Assembly (NCBI GenBank): GCA_017450435.1
Contig: JAFSTO010000056.1
Coordinates: 62,001 to 126,000, forward strand
DNA length: 64,000 nucleotides
Source of the DNA: Paludibacteraceae bacterium
GTDB taxonomy: Bacteria; Bacteroidota; Bacteroidia; Bacteroidales; Paludibacteraceae
Direction of reading: 5' to 3'
A program made the position numbers and the translations under genes. Below are positions 24,244-32,433 of this stretch, in pieces; the first letter of the stretch is position 1, and each line of letters opens with the position of its first letter. The notes below the pieces were generated by a model, which made no database searches, was not told where the DNA came from, and was given only the letters and a program-made list of their open reading frames with translations.

Positions 24244-24918
24244 ATGACAAAAGCGGAACAGACATTAGACACTATCAACTACGTCCGTCAGCAGACAGAC
24301 GAGGTGATTCTATTCAACTCCTTTGGGAAAGACAGCCTTGTGGCGTTAGACCTCATCGCTCCTTATTTCAAACGAATTGTCTGTGTCTTTATGTATTTTG
24401 TCCCGAACCTTGACCATATCAACCGTTTCATCAACCAAGTAATATGCCGCTATAAGAATGTAGAGATAGTGCAAGTACCGCATTGGAACTTGACATACAT
24501 CTATCGCGGCGGTATGTACTGCACACAGAACCCGAAACAGAAACTGCTCAAACTCCGTAACATAGCCGATATGGTGAAAGAGCGTTGCGGTCTTGAGTAT
24601 GTCTTTCTCGGAATGAAGAAAGCGGACGGCATGAACCGCCGTTTAATGTTAAACACATACGCAGAAACGCATTACATCAACAAGGGCTTTGTTTATCCGT
24701 TAGCGGAGTGGACGCAGAAAGAGGTGCTTGCATACATGCAGCAACATCGTCTGCCGATGCCTATCCGATATGGCAAGAAAGCAAGCAACGGTGTGGGCTT
24801 TAATCTTGATTGCTTTCTGTGGATGGAACAAAATGCGCCACAAGACTTGGAGAAGATTTATGAAGTTTTCCCCCAGTCCAAGCGCATACTTTACGAATAT
24901 CATTATAATAATCAATAA
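24244..24918 (+). CDS. PAPS-reductase-family (adenine nucleotide alpha hydrolase) protein
   Basis: The 224-residue protein has the PP-loop SFGKDS at 26-31, followed by the family fold (IVCVFMYFVPN, YVFLGMKKADGMNRR, PLAEWTQKEVLAYM). PAPS-reductase-like PP-loop proteins activate substrates by adenylation; phage members are often linked to DNA modification (compare DndC) or to sulfur transfer. The Cys-rich C-terminus of true reductases is missing. It sits inside the array. A second, Cys-containing relative lies at 39424. Confidence 0.75.
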   Translation: MTKAEQTLDTINYVRQQTDEVILFNSFGKDSLVALDLIAPYFKRIVCVFMYFVPNLDHINRFINQVICRYKNVEIVQVPHWNLTYIYRGGMYCTQNPKQKLLKLRNIADMVKERCGLEYVFLGMKKADGMNRRLMLNTYAETHYINKGFVYPLAEWTQKEVLAYMQQHRLPMPIRYGKKASNGVGFNLDCFLWMEQNAPQDLEKIYEVFPQSKRILYEYHYNNQ

Positions 24919-24932
24919 AGGAGGACAAAACT

Positions 24933-25245
24933 ATGCCACGAAGAAAATTTAGAATGAGTAAAGAAAATGCCCTTTCATTAGGGGGGGCGTAAAGATGAGT
25001 TAGCCTACAAGATAGGCGCAAGTGAATGGTCTAACGGAAGTTTTATGGGGACATCAGACTGGATGGGCGATAGCCAACAAGATTATGCAGAGGCATTGCT
25101 CGTACAAGCACATTCAGCCCGTATTAACGGAAGACCGAAGATAGCAAAAGCCTATGAGAGGTTTGCAAAGAATAACGGAGCAACAGCGGCAATGCTGAAA
25201 GAATATCGTTCTGATGTTAGAGCAGATGGTCTGTCTGTTGGTTAA
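24933..25245 (+). CDS. Array protein ending GLSVG, frameshifted at a G7 tract
   Basis: A good ribosome-binding sequence (AAAGGAGG) precedes MPRRKFRMSKENALSLGG. The frame stops at 24992 because of the G7 tract 24981-24987; with 6 or 9 Gs it continues GGRKDELAYKIGASEWSNGSF and ends RADGLSVG at 25245 (about 104 residues). The continuing part is helical (QQDYAEALLVQAHSARINGRPKIAKAYERF by pieces). Off in this sequence. Confidence 0.65.
24981..24987 (+). repeat. G7 tract (TAG7) in array gene
   Basis: ATTA-G7-CGTAAAG; out of frame, 6 or 9 Gs would restore the array protein. Confidence 0.9.
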
Positions 25246-25271
25246 ATCTAAAAATTAAGGAGAAAATAGTT

Positions 25272-25652
25272 ATGCCTACAAGAAATAGTGTAAGTGCCTA
25301 TGTTGCACAACAGAGGAAACGGAGAACCATTAAGACCCGCGACAGGTACAACATTACAAGCGAGGAAGAAAGGGCATTGTATAATGACATAATGCCGAAC
25401 TCCGGCTCGCGTGAATGGGGCATGTCAGCAAGAATGATAGATGCTCTGATAGACCGACACAGACGCGGAAACGATGCTATGAAAAGGATAGTCTTGGGTC
25501 AGGTGGAAGATATGAATTACCACTCCCTTGCTCGCAAATTAGACAGCGGCGACTATCGAGGTGCTTTGCAAGAAAATAGGCAACGGCACAAAGAAGAAGG
25601 CACAAAACCAACAGGGCGTTACAATGCGCAGTATGGGCTTATAAATGGATAA
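25272..25652 (+). CDS. Array protein ending GLING
   Basis: The 126-residue basic protein starts MPTRNSVSAYVAQQRKRRT and ends NAQYGLING. It has a conserved-looking helical middle (SEEERALYNDIM, ARMIDALIDRHRRGNDAMKR). It is intact and lacks a G tract. Preceded by AAGGAG. No family recognised. Confidence 0.6.
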   Translation: MPTRNSVSAYVAQQRKRRTIKTRDRYNITSEEERALYNDIMPNSGSREWGMSARMIDALIDRHRRGNDAMKRIVLGQVEDMNYHSLARKLDSGDYRGALQENRQRHKEEGTKPTGRYNAQYGLING

Positions 25653-25754
25653 GAAAACAATAATCAAACAATAAATACTCGGAATAGTTAGCCGTGTCGA
25701 ACATACCAATCTCAAAAACGACACGGAAACGAGAGCCAAGAGAAAGGAGTAATT

Positions 25755-26074
25755 ATGCCAAGAACATCAACAAGTGCCTCTCGTAGGGGGGGGCAAGGCG
25801 AACTAAAAGTTTGGCTGAAGTCATAACACAATGGCAATCGCTACACTATCGTATAAATCGTCAGTATGGTAGATATGATAGGGAATTTGGGATGTATGAT
25901 AACCCTAATCGAGGTGAGGGGAAACGTATCTATGATAGGGCGGCAAAAGCCTACGAAAAAACACGCAACATCGTAGAACAAAATTTGAGGAGAATGGGAT
26001 TAGACCCGAATATCACCCCAACACAGCAATGGTTGCATACAAGAGTTAGCAGTATGGGACTAAACGGAGGATAA
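25755..26074 (+). CDS. Array protein ending GLNGG, frameshifted at a G8 tract
   Basis: With AAAGGAG upstream, it opens MPRTSTSASRRGG exactly like the gene at 23628. The G8 tract 25786-25793 sends it to a stop at 25824; with 9 (or 6) Gs the frame reads GARRTKSLAEVITQWQSLHY and ends SSMGLNGG at 26074 (about 106 residues). The following part is helical and basic (KRIYDRAAKAYEKTRNIVEQNL). Off in this sequence. Confidence 0.65.
25786..25793 (+). repeat. G8 tract (TAG8) in array gene
   Basis: CGTA-G8-CAAGGCG, in a 50-bp segment repeated from 23628; out of frame by one base. Confidence 0.9.
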
Positions 26075-26078
26075 AACT

Positions 26079-26564
26079 ATGGCAGAAATCTATGGCGAGA
26101 TGTATGCACATAAAATTCGGCAGATGATGGCGCAGAAAGCAGCGGAAAAGAAAGCGGAGCAATTTAATCCAGATAGCCGATATGCGAATATGAGCCAAAC
26201 TCAAATAGAAGAATCTGTTAAAGCCAATAGTTCGGTGTTACTTACAAGGCAACACACAATACCCGAAGAAAGTGGGAAGAAATTAAAGTTTAAGGTAATA
26301 GATGATGATATATATCATTTGGTTGATGACGCTTTACATAGAGCAAAAGGAGTGCTATATATTAGCGATATAAGTGAACTTCCGCAATACTTTGACAAAG
26401 TAAAGTATGTTAAATCAGTCAAAGACACTAAAACAAACCGCAAAGGTGTGCTATTTCACTATTATCAACTTAATATAGGCGAAAGAGAAATGTATTTGAA
26501 TATCCGTGAAGATAAAAGGCATCACTCAACAAGATTGCACTCAATAACAACCTCAATAAAATAG
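26079..26564 (+). CDS. Possible barnase/EndoU/RelE-type (polyvalent-protein) nuclease-like protein
   Basis: The 161-residue protein starts 4 bp after the last array gene. Its C-terminal 90 residues (DDIYHLVDDALHRAKG, TNRKGVLFHYYQLNIGEREMYLNI, LHSITTSIK) follow the order of strands in the phage barnase-EndoU-ColicinE5/D-RelE-like (PBECR) domains that are injected with phage DNA as parts of polyvalent proteins. The match is by pattern, without a proven active site. It lacks the GLxxG ending. The N-terminal 60 residues are a charged helix. Confidence 0.4.
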   Translation: MAEIYGEMYAHKIRQMMAQKAAEKKAEQFNPDSRYANMSQTQIEESVKANSSVLLTRQHTIPEESGKKLKFKVIDDDIYHLVDDALHRAKGVLYISDISELPQYFDKVKYVKSVKDTKTNRKGVLFHYYQLNIGEREMYLNIREDKRHHSTRLHSITTSIK

Positions 26565-26622
26565 AAAAACGGAAAGCATCGGCGGGAAATACACCTCCCA
26601 TTCAGTTTGCTTATCCGTTTCT
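26558..26622 (-). ncRNA. Candidate leftward small RNA with own promoter and terminator
   Basis: On the minus strand a perfect promoter (TTTG at 26656-26659, 20 bp, TACTTTTG at 26628-26635) is followed by a segment that folds into one long stem: AAACGGATAAGCA (26608-26620) with TGCTTTCCGTTT (26567-26578, a single bulged T), with an inner GGGA/TCCC hairpin. TTTTCTATTTT follows directly, as in an intrinsic terminator. The RNA would be about 65 nt, and no protein is encoded. Its 3' end touches the stop of the 26079 gene, so read-through would be antisense to the array. Confidence 0.6.
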
Positions 26623-26627
26623 GCCTG

Positions 26628-26659
26628 CAAAAGTACAACAAATAATTGATATATGCAAA
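26628..26659 (-). promoter_or_regulatory. Leftward promoter of the candidate small RNA
   Basis: TTTG and TACTTTTG with the canonical 20-bp spacing on the minus strand. Confidence 0.65.
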
Positions 26660-26684
26660 TATAATCCTCAAAAATATACAAATT

Positions 26685-27491
26685 ATGCAAGATTTGTCTA
26701 AATACATACGTTCCGAGTCTGTTACACTCAACCGCAGCGACATAAAATTTGCAGAATACAACCCTCGTACCATATCGGAAGAGAACCTTAAGACCCTCCG
26801 TCGTGGCATACGTAAGTACGGCTTGGTCGGCGGTATAGTCGTGAATAAACGGACTGGTAACACGCTTGTGCAAGGACACCAACGTATAACAGTCATGGAC
26901 GACTTGCAGAAATATAACCCTGAAACGCAGGAGAACGATTACTCTATACGTTGCGAACTCATTGACTATGATGAGAAAATGGAGAAAGAGTTAGTCATTC
27001 TCCTCAACAACCCTAACGCACAGGGACAATGGGACTATGAACGTTTGCGTGCCATAGTGCCGGAGATAGACTACAAGGACGCAGGTCTGACAGATGCCGA
27101 CCTTTCAATGATAGGCGTGGACTTTATGATGCCTACCGTAGGAGACAAACAGGTAGAAGCAGATATTACGCAGATGATACTGCCCGATTTGTTACAACCT
27201 GCACCCTCAACCAACCACACTGAAGAAGTGCCACGCGGGGAGAGTCCTGCTACATACGAAGAGAAAAAGCAACACATGAAAGATGTCAAGGCACAGGTTC
27301 AACAGCAAGCCGCACAGCGTGCAGCCGACAACTCGGCATATATAATGCTCTCCTTTGACAACTTTGCAAACATGATAGACTTTCTTGATATGTTCGGTTT
27401 CGCTCCCGACACACAAATAATCAAGGGTGAAGAATTGGCGACAATGCTAACCCCCGATGACGATGAAGAAGTCTATAACCAAGACGAATAA
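26685..27491 (+). CDS. ParB/sulfiredoxin-fold nuclease-like protein
   Basis: The 268-residue protein starts MQDLSKYI (26685). It contains IKFAEYNPRTISEENLKTLRRGIRKYG and VQGHQRITVMDDL, the ParB-N/nuclease motifs (the GHQR replaces GERR). The C-terminal half is Gln/Ala/Glu-rich and acidic at the end. Phage ParB-like proteins next to terminase and PAPS-reductase-like genes are common; they may cleave or hydrolyse nucleotides or regulate packaging. Function here is open. Confidence 0.75.
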   Translation: MQDLSKYIRSESVTLNRSDIKFAEYNPRTISEENLKTLRRGIRKYGLVGGIVVNKRTGNTLVQGHQRITVMDDLQKYNPETQENDYSIRCELIDYDEKMEKELVILLNNPNAQGQWDYERLRAIVPEIDYKDAGLTDADLSMIGVDFMMPTVGDKQVEADITQMILPDLLQPAPSTNHTEEVPRGESPATYEEKKQHMKDVKAQVQQQAAQRAADNSAYIMLSFDNFANMIDFLDMFGFAPDTQIIKGEELATMLTPDDDEEVYNQDE

Positions 27492-27515
27492 GAAAAACTA
27501 TACCCTCAATATATT

Positions 27516-28208
27516 ATGGAAGTCAGTTCAGATATTACTAACAACAAAACCAAAGCGAAGAAAAAAGTCAAAGTAAAAAAATCATCTACAAGGAAGAAAT
27601 CTAACGCAGCCGCCGCGCAGCAGGCAGAAGAAAATGTCATCGCACCGTGGAAAGGAATGTCTACAAAAGGTTGGCAGCGCAAACACGACTACGATAGTGA
27701 TGACCTCTACGATGAAATGTACTACCTCGCTTTTAATGGGGCTACCGATTCGGAAATAGCCTGCGCCCTCAATCTGTCCGAAACAGCTTTCAGCCTGATG
27801 AAGAACGGCAAATACGACAAGTGGAGTGCTGAAGAGAATGAACGCCGTGGCTCACGTATGGTTAAAGTGTTAGCACGCGCCCGCAAGCAGATTTTGCGGG
27901 CAATACGTGGAAAATATCTGCAAGCGGCTCTTGGTGGGCAAGAGATAGAAAACGTGACAACCGTTACTCGACATCTCCGTATTGACGGTCAGATAACCGA
28001 TAATGAAGAGGTGCAGGTATCAACGACAAGAACAAAGACACTTCCGAATATGCAGGCGTTGAGTACGCTGCTATTCCACTACGATGCGGACTGGCGAAAA
28101 GTACAGAGAGGTGCGGACGAAGAATCAAGTGATATTCCGCAAGAGATAGAGAGCGGTATAGATGTGGCAAAATGGATAGAACAAGAGGTAAGCAGGAAAA
28201 ACGAGTAA
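27516..28208 (+). CDS. Terminase small subunit (probable)
   Basis: The 230-residue protein has a Lys/Ser-rich N-terminal tail (about 1-45), then DLYDEMYYLAFNGATDSEIACALNLSETAFSLMKNG, a helix-turn-helix of terminase small subunits (about 68-105), and helical oligomerisation segments. It lies directly upstream of the large subunit, as usual, and would bind the packaging site. Confidence 0.75.
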   Translation: MEVSSDITNNKTKAKKKVKVKKSSTRKKSNAAAAQQAEENVIAPWKGMSTKGWQRKHDYDSDDLYDEMYYLAFNGATDSEIACALNLSETAFSLMKNGKYDKWSAEENERRGSRMVKVLARARKQILRAIRGKYLQAALGGQEIENVTTVTRHLRIDGQITDNEEVQVSTTRTKTLPNMQALSTLLFHYDADWRKVQRGADEESSDIPQEIESGIDVAKWIEQEVSRKNE

Positions 28209-28285
28209 ATCTTAAGAAAAGACAACTTTGAAAAGTGTTTTCGCGGGAAATTTTGAGCCTTTCTCCGAGTTAATCTTAAGAATAG
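28202..28285. repeat. Two 20-bp direct repeats between terminase genes
   Basis: CGAGTAAATCTTAAGAAAAG (28202-28221) and CGAGTTAATCTTAAGAATAG (28266-28285) differ at two positions and are 64 bp apart. They sit in the gap between small and large terminase, a usual place for a packaging site; they could also be operators. Confidence 0.6.
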
Positions 28286-28304
28286 TATATTTTTAGTGTT
28301 GTAA

Positions 28305-29606
28305 ATGATAATAAACCACCTCATATATCACCCTCTATACACTGACAAGGAAAAGTTTGTCATCCTCATTACAGGGGGGCGAGGTTCGGGCAAAAGTTTT
28401 GCCACCTCCGCGTTCATTGAAAGACTGACCTTTGAACTGAACAAAGTGATAGATGATGCAGGTGAGGTGCAGAAAATAGTGCATAACATTTTGTATGCGC
28501 GTTATACAATGACCTCCGCTGCTATTTCGGTTATCCCGGAGTTCATGGAGAAAGTGGAGATAGACGGTACAGCCAAGTATTTTCACGCTACCAAGCAAGA
28601 TGTGATAAATCGCATGACGGGTGCAAGAATAATGTTCCGTGGTATAAAGACGAGTAGCGGCAATCAGACAGCAAAACTGAAATCAATACACGGACTGACA
28701 ACCTTTGTATGCGATGAGGCAGAGGAGTGGACGAGCGAGCAAGAGTATGATACGATAATGTTTTCTATTCGTCAGAAAGGAATACAGAACCGTGTCATCA
28801 TCATAATGAACCCGACAGACAACAACCATTTCATATACCGCAAGTACATTGAAAAGACTTTTAAGGAGGTGATGTTTGACGGTGTTCCTGTGCAGATAAG
28901 CACACACCCGAATGTGTTGCATATACATACCACCTACCTTGACAACGTGGAAAATTTGAGCGAGCAGTTCCTCAATGAAGCACGGACGATGAAAGAGAAA
29001 GACCCGAAGAAATACGCACATGTGTTCATGGGGCGTTGGGATGATGTGAAAGAGGGGGCAATATATAAGAATTGGAGTATCGTCAATGAGTTTCCTGCTC
29101 AATGCCGCGAGGTCGCTTTGGGGTTGGACTTTGGTTATTCTACCGCTCCGACAGCCTGTGTCAAATGTGGTGTGATGAATAACGACTTGTATCTTGATGA
29201 ACAGTTCTATGAGGTCGGTCTTAACCTCACTCCGTTGAGAGAGAGGTTGTCAAACAGGGGATTGACGGTATATGCAGATAGTGCAGCGGACGTGCTGATA
29301 CGAGAGATAGCCAATGACGGACTAATGGTATATCCTATTGATAAGTCCGCTCTGACGGTAGTAGCAGGAATAGAAAAAGTAAAGGACTTTGACCATATAT
29401 ATGTTACAAAGCGGTCGTATAATCTGCAATACGAACTCCGCAACTATGTATGGGACAAAGACCGCAACGGCAATTATATTAACCAACCAGTAAAGGAGAA
29501 TGACCACCTACTCGATGCGGCACGGTATTATGTAACAGGGTGTATCTTCGGGAACGTTTTACCTCCGCTTGGCGGACAGGTTAAAGGAGATTTGGTAGTA
29601 TTTTAA
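28305..29606 (+). CDS. terL: Terminase large subunit (PBSX/Terminase_3 type)
   Basis: The 433-residue protein has Walker A GGRGSGKS (24-31), a Walker B region TFVCDEAEEW near 135, the coupling segment IIIMNPTDNNHFIY, and the C-terminal RNase-H-like nuclease with GLDFGYS near 275, YADSAAD and NDHLLDAARY. It powers DNA packaging and cuts the concatemer. The GGGGGG at 28375 in the Walker A codons is in frame. Confidence 0.95.
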   Translation: MIINHLIYHPLYTDKEKFVILITGGRGSGKSFATSAFIERLTFELNKVIDDAGEVQKIVHNILYARYTMTSAAISVIPEFMEKVEIDGTAKYFHATKQDVINRMTGARIMFRGIKTSSGNQTAKLKSIHGLTTFVCDEAEEWTSEQEYDTIMFSIRQKGIQNRVIIIMNPTDNNHFIYRKYIEKTFKEVMFDGVPVQISTHPNVLHIHTTYLDNVENLSEQFLNEARTMKEKDPKKYAHVFMGRWDDVKEGAIYKNWSIVNEFPAQCREVALGLDFGYSTAPTACVKCGVMNNDLYLDEQFYEVGLNLTPLRERLSNRGLTVYADSAADVLIREIANDGLMVYPIDKSALTVVAGIEKVKDFDHIYVTKRSYNLQYELRNYVWDKDRNGNYINQPVKENDHLLDAARYYVTGCIFGNVLPPLGGQVKGDLVVF

Positions 29607-29617
29607 TACACAGCAAT

Positions 29618-31120
29618 ATGGCAATAGTAAATGCAAATTCGACCTATGTAAACAACATCGCGACTTTCTTCCGCAATGTCACACTCAATGCAATCGGCAT
29701 AGAGCGTGATTTTTACCAGTTGATGAATGACAAAGATGTTCACCGTGCAATCGGCATGTGCGAAGATAACACCGCAGATGTAGATAATGCGTTGTCGGAG
29801 TATAACCCGCAACTGCACAAGGTAATGAAGACACCTAACAAATACCCAAGCGGTAGGTCGCCATATATAACCTGCAAACTTCCGCGCACACGTCAGCGGT
29901 ATATCAATGAGGTGGAATTGTTTTTTCTCCTCGGTGCGCCTATCAAATGGGAAAAGAAAGATGGCGATGACGAGGCTTTCAAACTCTTCACGGATTTTAT
30001 TGACCAAAGTCGTTTCAACTCCAATATGCGCAAGACAAAGCGTATTGCAGGCAGTGAAACGGAGTGTGCTAAATTATATCGAATATATCGGGATGCTAAT
30101 GACAATGCTCAATGGCAAGTTGTCGTTCTCTCTCGCTCCACAGGGTATATGTTACGCCCGCTGTTCGACCAATACGGCAATATGCTCGCCTTTGCATACG
30201 GCTATAAACGGAAAAATGCACAAGGACGTATAGTACAATGTTGGGAGGTACAGACGGAGAGTATTATCTACGAGTGCGAGAAGAAAGCAATCGGTTGGGA
30301 GGTCGTTCAATACCCAAACCCGACAGGTAAGATAAATGTCATCTACTACAAACAGCAGAAAGCATGGGACGGCGCGGAGGTACGTATTGCACGTGAAGAA
30401 GAACTTGACAGCAAGATAGGCGATAATAATAACTATTTTGCCGACCCCGTTCTTATGGGAACGGCAGATGCTATCAAAAGCATTTTCTCTCCTGAAACAC
30501 GCGGTAAGTTAGTAAGATTGACCGGAGAAAAATCACGTCTTGAATACCTCAACCCACCGCAGGCAAGCGAGTTGCGCAAAGCGGAAAAGGACGACCTCAA
30601 TGTGAGTATTCTTTTCGACACATTCACTCCTGATTTCTCAATCGAGAAGATGAAAGGTTTTGGTACGCTTACGGGCAAGGCGATACGCAACGCTATGATA
30701 CTCGGTTATATCAAGCGTGCGCGTAACATTGAGATTTATGAGGAGTTGATTGACCGTGAAAAAAACGTGATGATAGAGGTGCTTAAGTTCACCAACCCTA
30801 CTATGGCAGCCAAACTCTCGGAGTTGAAGATAGGTTTCAAATTCGGTGAACCGTTCTCGGACGATGAGCAAGCCAATTGGTCTGCTATTGCTAATCTCTA
30901 TAAAAGCGGTCTGCTCTCATTGGAAACTGCTGTCGGACTGCTTGCACTTGCCAAAGCACCTGAAGAGGAGATAGACCGTATCCGTATGCAGGCTATCGAA
31001 CAGACACTGGCAGGCGAAGAAGCCAAGACCGAAAAGCAACAGGAAAACGGAGAAGAAACAGAAATAGAAGATTCTGTTTCTGAAAGTGAATCAACATCTG
31101 AAAGCGAGGAGGTAGCATGA
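29618..31120 (+). CDS. Portal protein (SPP1 gp6-like)
   Basis: The 500-residue protein follows terL by 11 bp. It shows the portal order: N-terminal helices, YITCKLPRTRQRYINEVELFFLLG, SRSTGYMLRPLFDQYGNMLAFAYGYK, the crown/stem region (FGTLTGKAIRNAMILGYIKRARN) and an acidic, Glu/Ser-rich tail (SESESTSESEE). It forms the dodecameric ring through which DNA passes. Confidence 0.85.
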   Translation: MAIVNANSTYVNNIATFFRNVTLNAIGIERDFYQLMNDKDVHRAIGMCEDNTADVDNALSEYNPQLHKVMKTPNKYPSGRSPYITCKLPRTRQRYINEVELFFLLGAPIKWEKKDGDDEAFKLFTDFIDQSRFNSNMRKTKRIAGSETECAKLYRIYRDANDNAQWQVVVLSRSTGYMLRPLFDQYGNMLAFAYGYKRKNAQGRIVQCWEVQTESIIYECEKKAIGWEVVQYPNPTGKINVIYYKQQKAWDGAEVRIAREEELDSKIGDNNNYFADPVLMGTADAIKSIFSPETRGKLVRLTGEKSRLEYLNPPQASELRKAEKDDLNVSILFDTFTPDFSIEKMKGFGTLTGKAIRNAMILGYIKRARNIEIYEELIDREKNVMIEVLKFTNPTMAAKLSELKIGFKFGEPFSDDEQANWSAIANLYKSGLLSLETAVGLLALAKAPEEEIDRIRMQAIEQTLAGEEAKTEKQQENGEETEIEDSVSESESTSESEEVA

Positions 31121-31431
31121 AAGCCCTACATTGTGCAATAAAACGAGAATACCTTGACTTAATACAAGCAGGAACAAAGAATGTAGAGTATCGAGATATG
31201 TCGCCATACTGGGTACAAAGACTTGTGGAGATACCTGCCAATGGTGATATTGAGCAATATCGCTCGGACATCATCAACGGAAAGGTCGAACCGAAATTCA
31301 AGAAATACACGCATATTGTATTTCATTGCAACGGAACAACTGTCACCTTGCCTATCCTCGGCATAAAGACATACAGAGGTCATCATCTGTTTGCTATCAC
31401 TCTTGACAACCAACCAAAAGAAAAGAAATAA
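31117..31431 (+). CDS. ASCH-domain protein (second copy)
   Basis: The 104-residue protein begins MKALHCAIKREYLDLIQAGTKNVEYRDM, the ASCH N-terminal signature, and ends in VTLPILGIKTYRGHHLFAITL. It starts in the portal stop codon (ATGA), and a terminator at 31485 closes the operon. An RNA- or modified-base-binding role is inferred from the fold. Confidence 0.75.
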   Translation: MKALHCAIKREYLDLIQAGTKNVEYRDMSPYWVQRLVEIPANGDIEQYRSDIINGKVEPKFKKYTHIVFHCNGTTVTLPILGIKTYRGHHLFAITLDNQPKEKK

Positions 31432-31484
31432 AAGGATTGGCGAAACGGAACGCCGATTTAGTTGTTGTTTATATATATGTTACC

Positions 31485-31523
31485 AAGAAAGAGGTCGCAG
31501 GGATGCGCTCTCTTTCTTTTTTT
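31485..31523 (+). terminator. Intrinsic terminator after portal/ASCH operon
   Basis: AAGAAAGAG (31485-31493) pairs with CTCTTTCTT (31510-31518) with an inner GC-rich part; T7 follows. Confidence 0.75.
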
Positions 31524-31723
31524 GATTTTTTCATTTTTATACAGTGTTCATTTATAGCGTTTTATGATTTTACTTAAAAAATTTTTATAAAAAAGTTATC
31601 AAAAAATTTGCACGTTTCAAAAATTAGCATTACCTTTGCAACGTGAAATTAAAACAACACTTTAATTTCATATAAATAATGTACAATGTTTAATTTATTA
31701 AATGCACAATGTTATGAAAACTT
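31517..31723 (+). repeat. Promoter-leader repeat, copy 2
   Basis: Near-identical to copies at 19851 and 45190. TTTG (31607-31610), TACCTTTG (31631-31638), leader hairpin TGAAATTAAA/TTTAATTTCA (31644-31670), and the same last 20 bases before ATGAAAAC. Confidence 0.9.
31607..31638 (+). promoter_or_regulatory. Promoter within repeat copy 2
   Basis: TTTG, 20 bp, TACCTTTG. Drives the accessory block from 31714. Confidence 0.8.
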
Positions 31724-32241
31724 ATTTTGTTTATTTGAATTTCGCAAACAGCGAAAAGTTGTATGCAAAAGACTTAACAGAAGAGCAAGCAGACAAGGCA
31801 TGGCGAGAAGCAGACCGTATGCTTGAAAATCATTTCACAGAGCAAGATTGTAGAACTGCTTGCGTAGGCAATTTGAATGATGTATCAGATTATTATGTGG
31901 CAAAGAGATTAGGCATTTTAACCCCGATTAACCTCAATACAATAGAGGCAACATGCAAACAGATTGCAGCCGATGAGCATACTTTGATTGATATTAGGCA
32001 TTATGATGATTACGGTTGGTCAAATATCAGTTTTGAGACGGACGCTTTCGGCGGTTGCTATGTGAACTTACACGTATCATTAGAGACGGGCAAAGTGCAT
32101 AACTGGTATGGTAACAAAGACAGAGAGCAAGAGATTAGCACACTTGAGCAGTTGCGCTTTCTTGTACACAGAGAAAAAGTCAAAATGCTAAAAGCACGCG
32201 ATATGAAAGGTGTGGCAGACTTTATAAATAGTGAATACTAA
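31714..32241 (+). CDS. Phage accessory protein of unknown function
   Basis: The 175-residue protein (start MKTYFVYLNF) has an N-terminal helical part with KDLTEEQADKAWREADRML and a beta-rich centre (ISFETDAFGGCYVNLHVSLETGKVHNWYG by pieces). It resembles in style the small modules of polyvalent phage proteins, but I cannot name a family. First gene after promoter repeat copy 2. Confidence 0.55.
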   Translation: MKTYFVYLNFANSEKLYAKDLTEEQADKAWREADRMLENHFTEQDCRTACVGNLNDVSDYYVAKRLGILTPINLNTIEATCKQIAADEHTLIDIRHYDDYGWSNISFETDAFGGCYVNLHVSLETGKVHNWYGNKDREQEISTLEQLRFLVHREKVKMLKARDMKGVADFINSEY

Positions 32242-32269
32242 AAGTTGAACCGATAAAAGACAGTGAACT

Positions 32270-32416
32270 ATGTGGCAACTTACAATATATGACAGTCGAG
32301 AAGATTACAACGGTGGGTTTGGTCAGCGTTCCTATTTCCCGACTAAACAAGCAGCATACAACTATATGCGCGGTTACGGTGAGTTTTTTGATTTTGAGGT
32401 AGTAGAATGTAAATAA
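32270..32416 (+). CDS. Small phage protein, 48 residues
   Basis: The short frame MWQLTIYDSREDYNGGFGQR... ends FEVVEC K. It has a beta-strand, an aromatic-rich turn and a helix (TKQAAYNYMRGYG). Similar in plan to the 59-residue protein at 20433, which also follows a promoter-repeat gene. Unknown function. Confidence 0.5.
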   Translation: MWQLTIYDSREDYNGGFGQRSYFPTKQAAYNYMRGYGEFFDFEVVECK

Positions 32417-32433
32417 TATAAACACAATGTATT

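Noticed and set aside
28372..28377. G6 in terL as another variable tract
   Set aside because: It encodes the invariant Walker A and is only six bases long and in frame.
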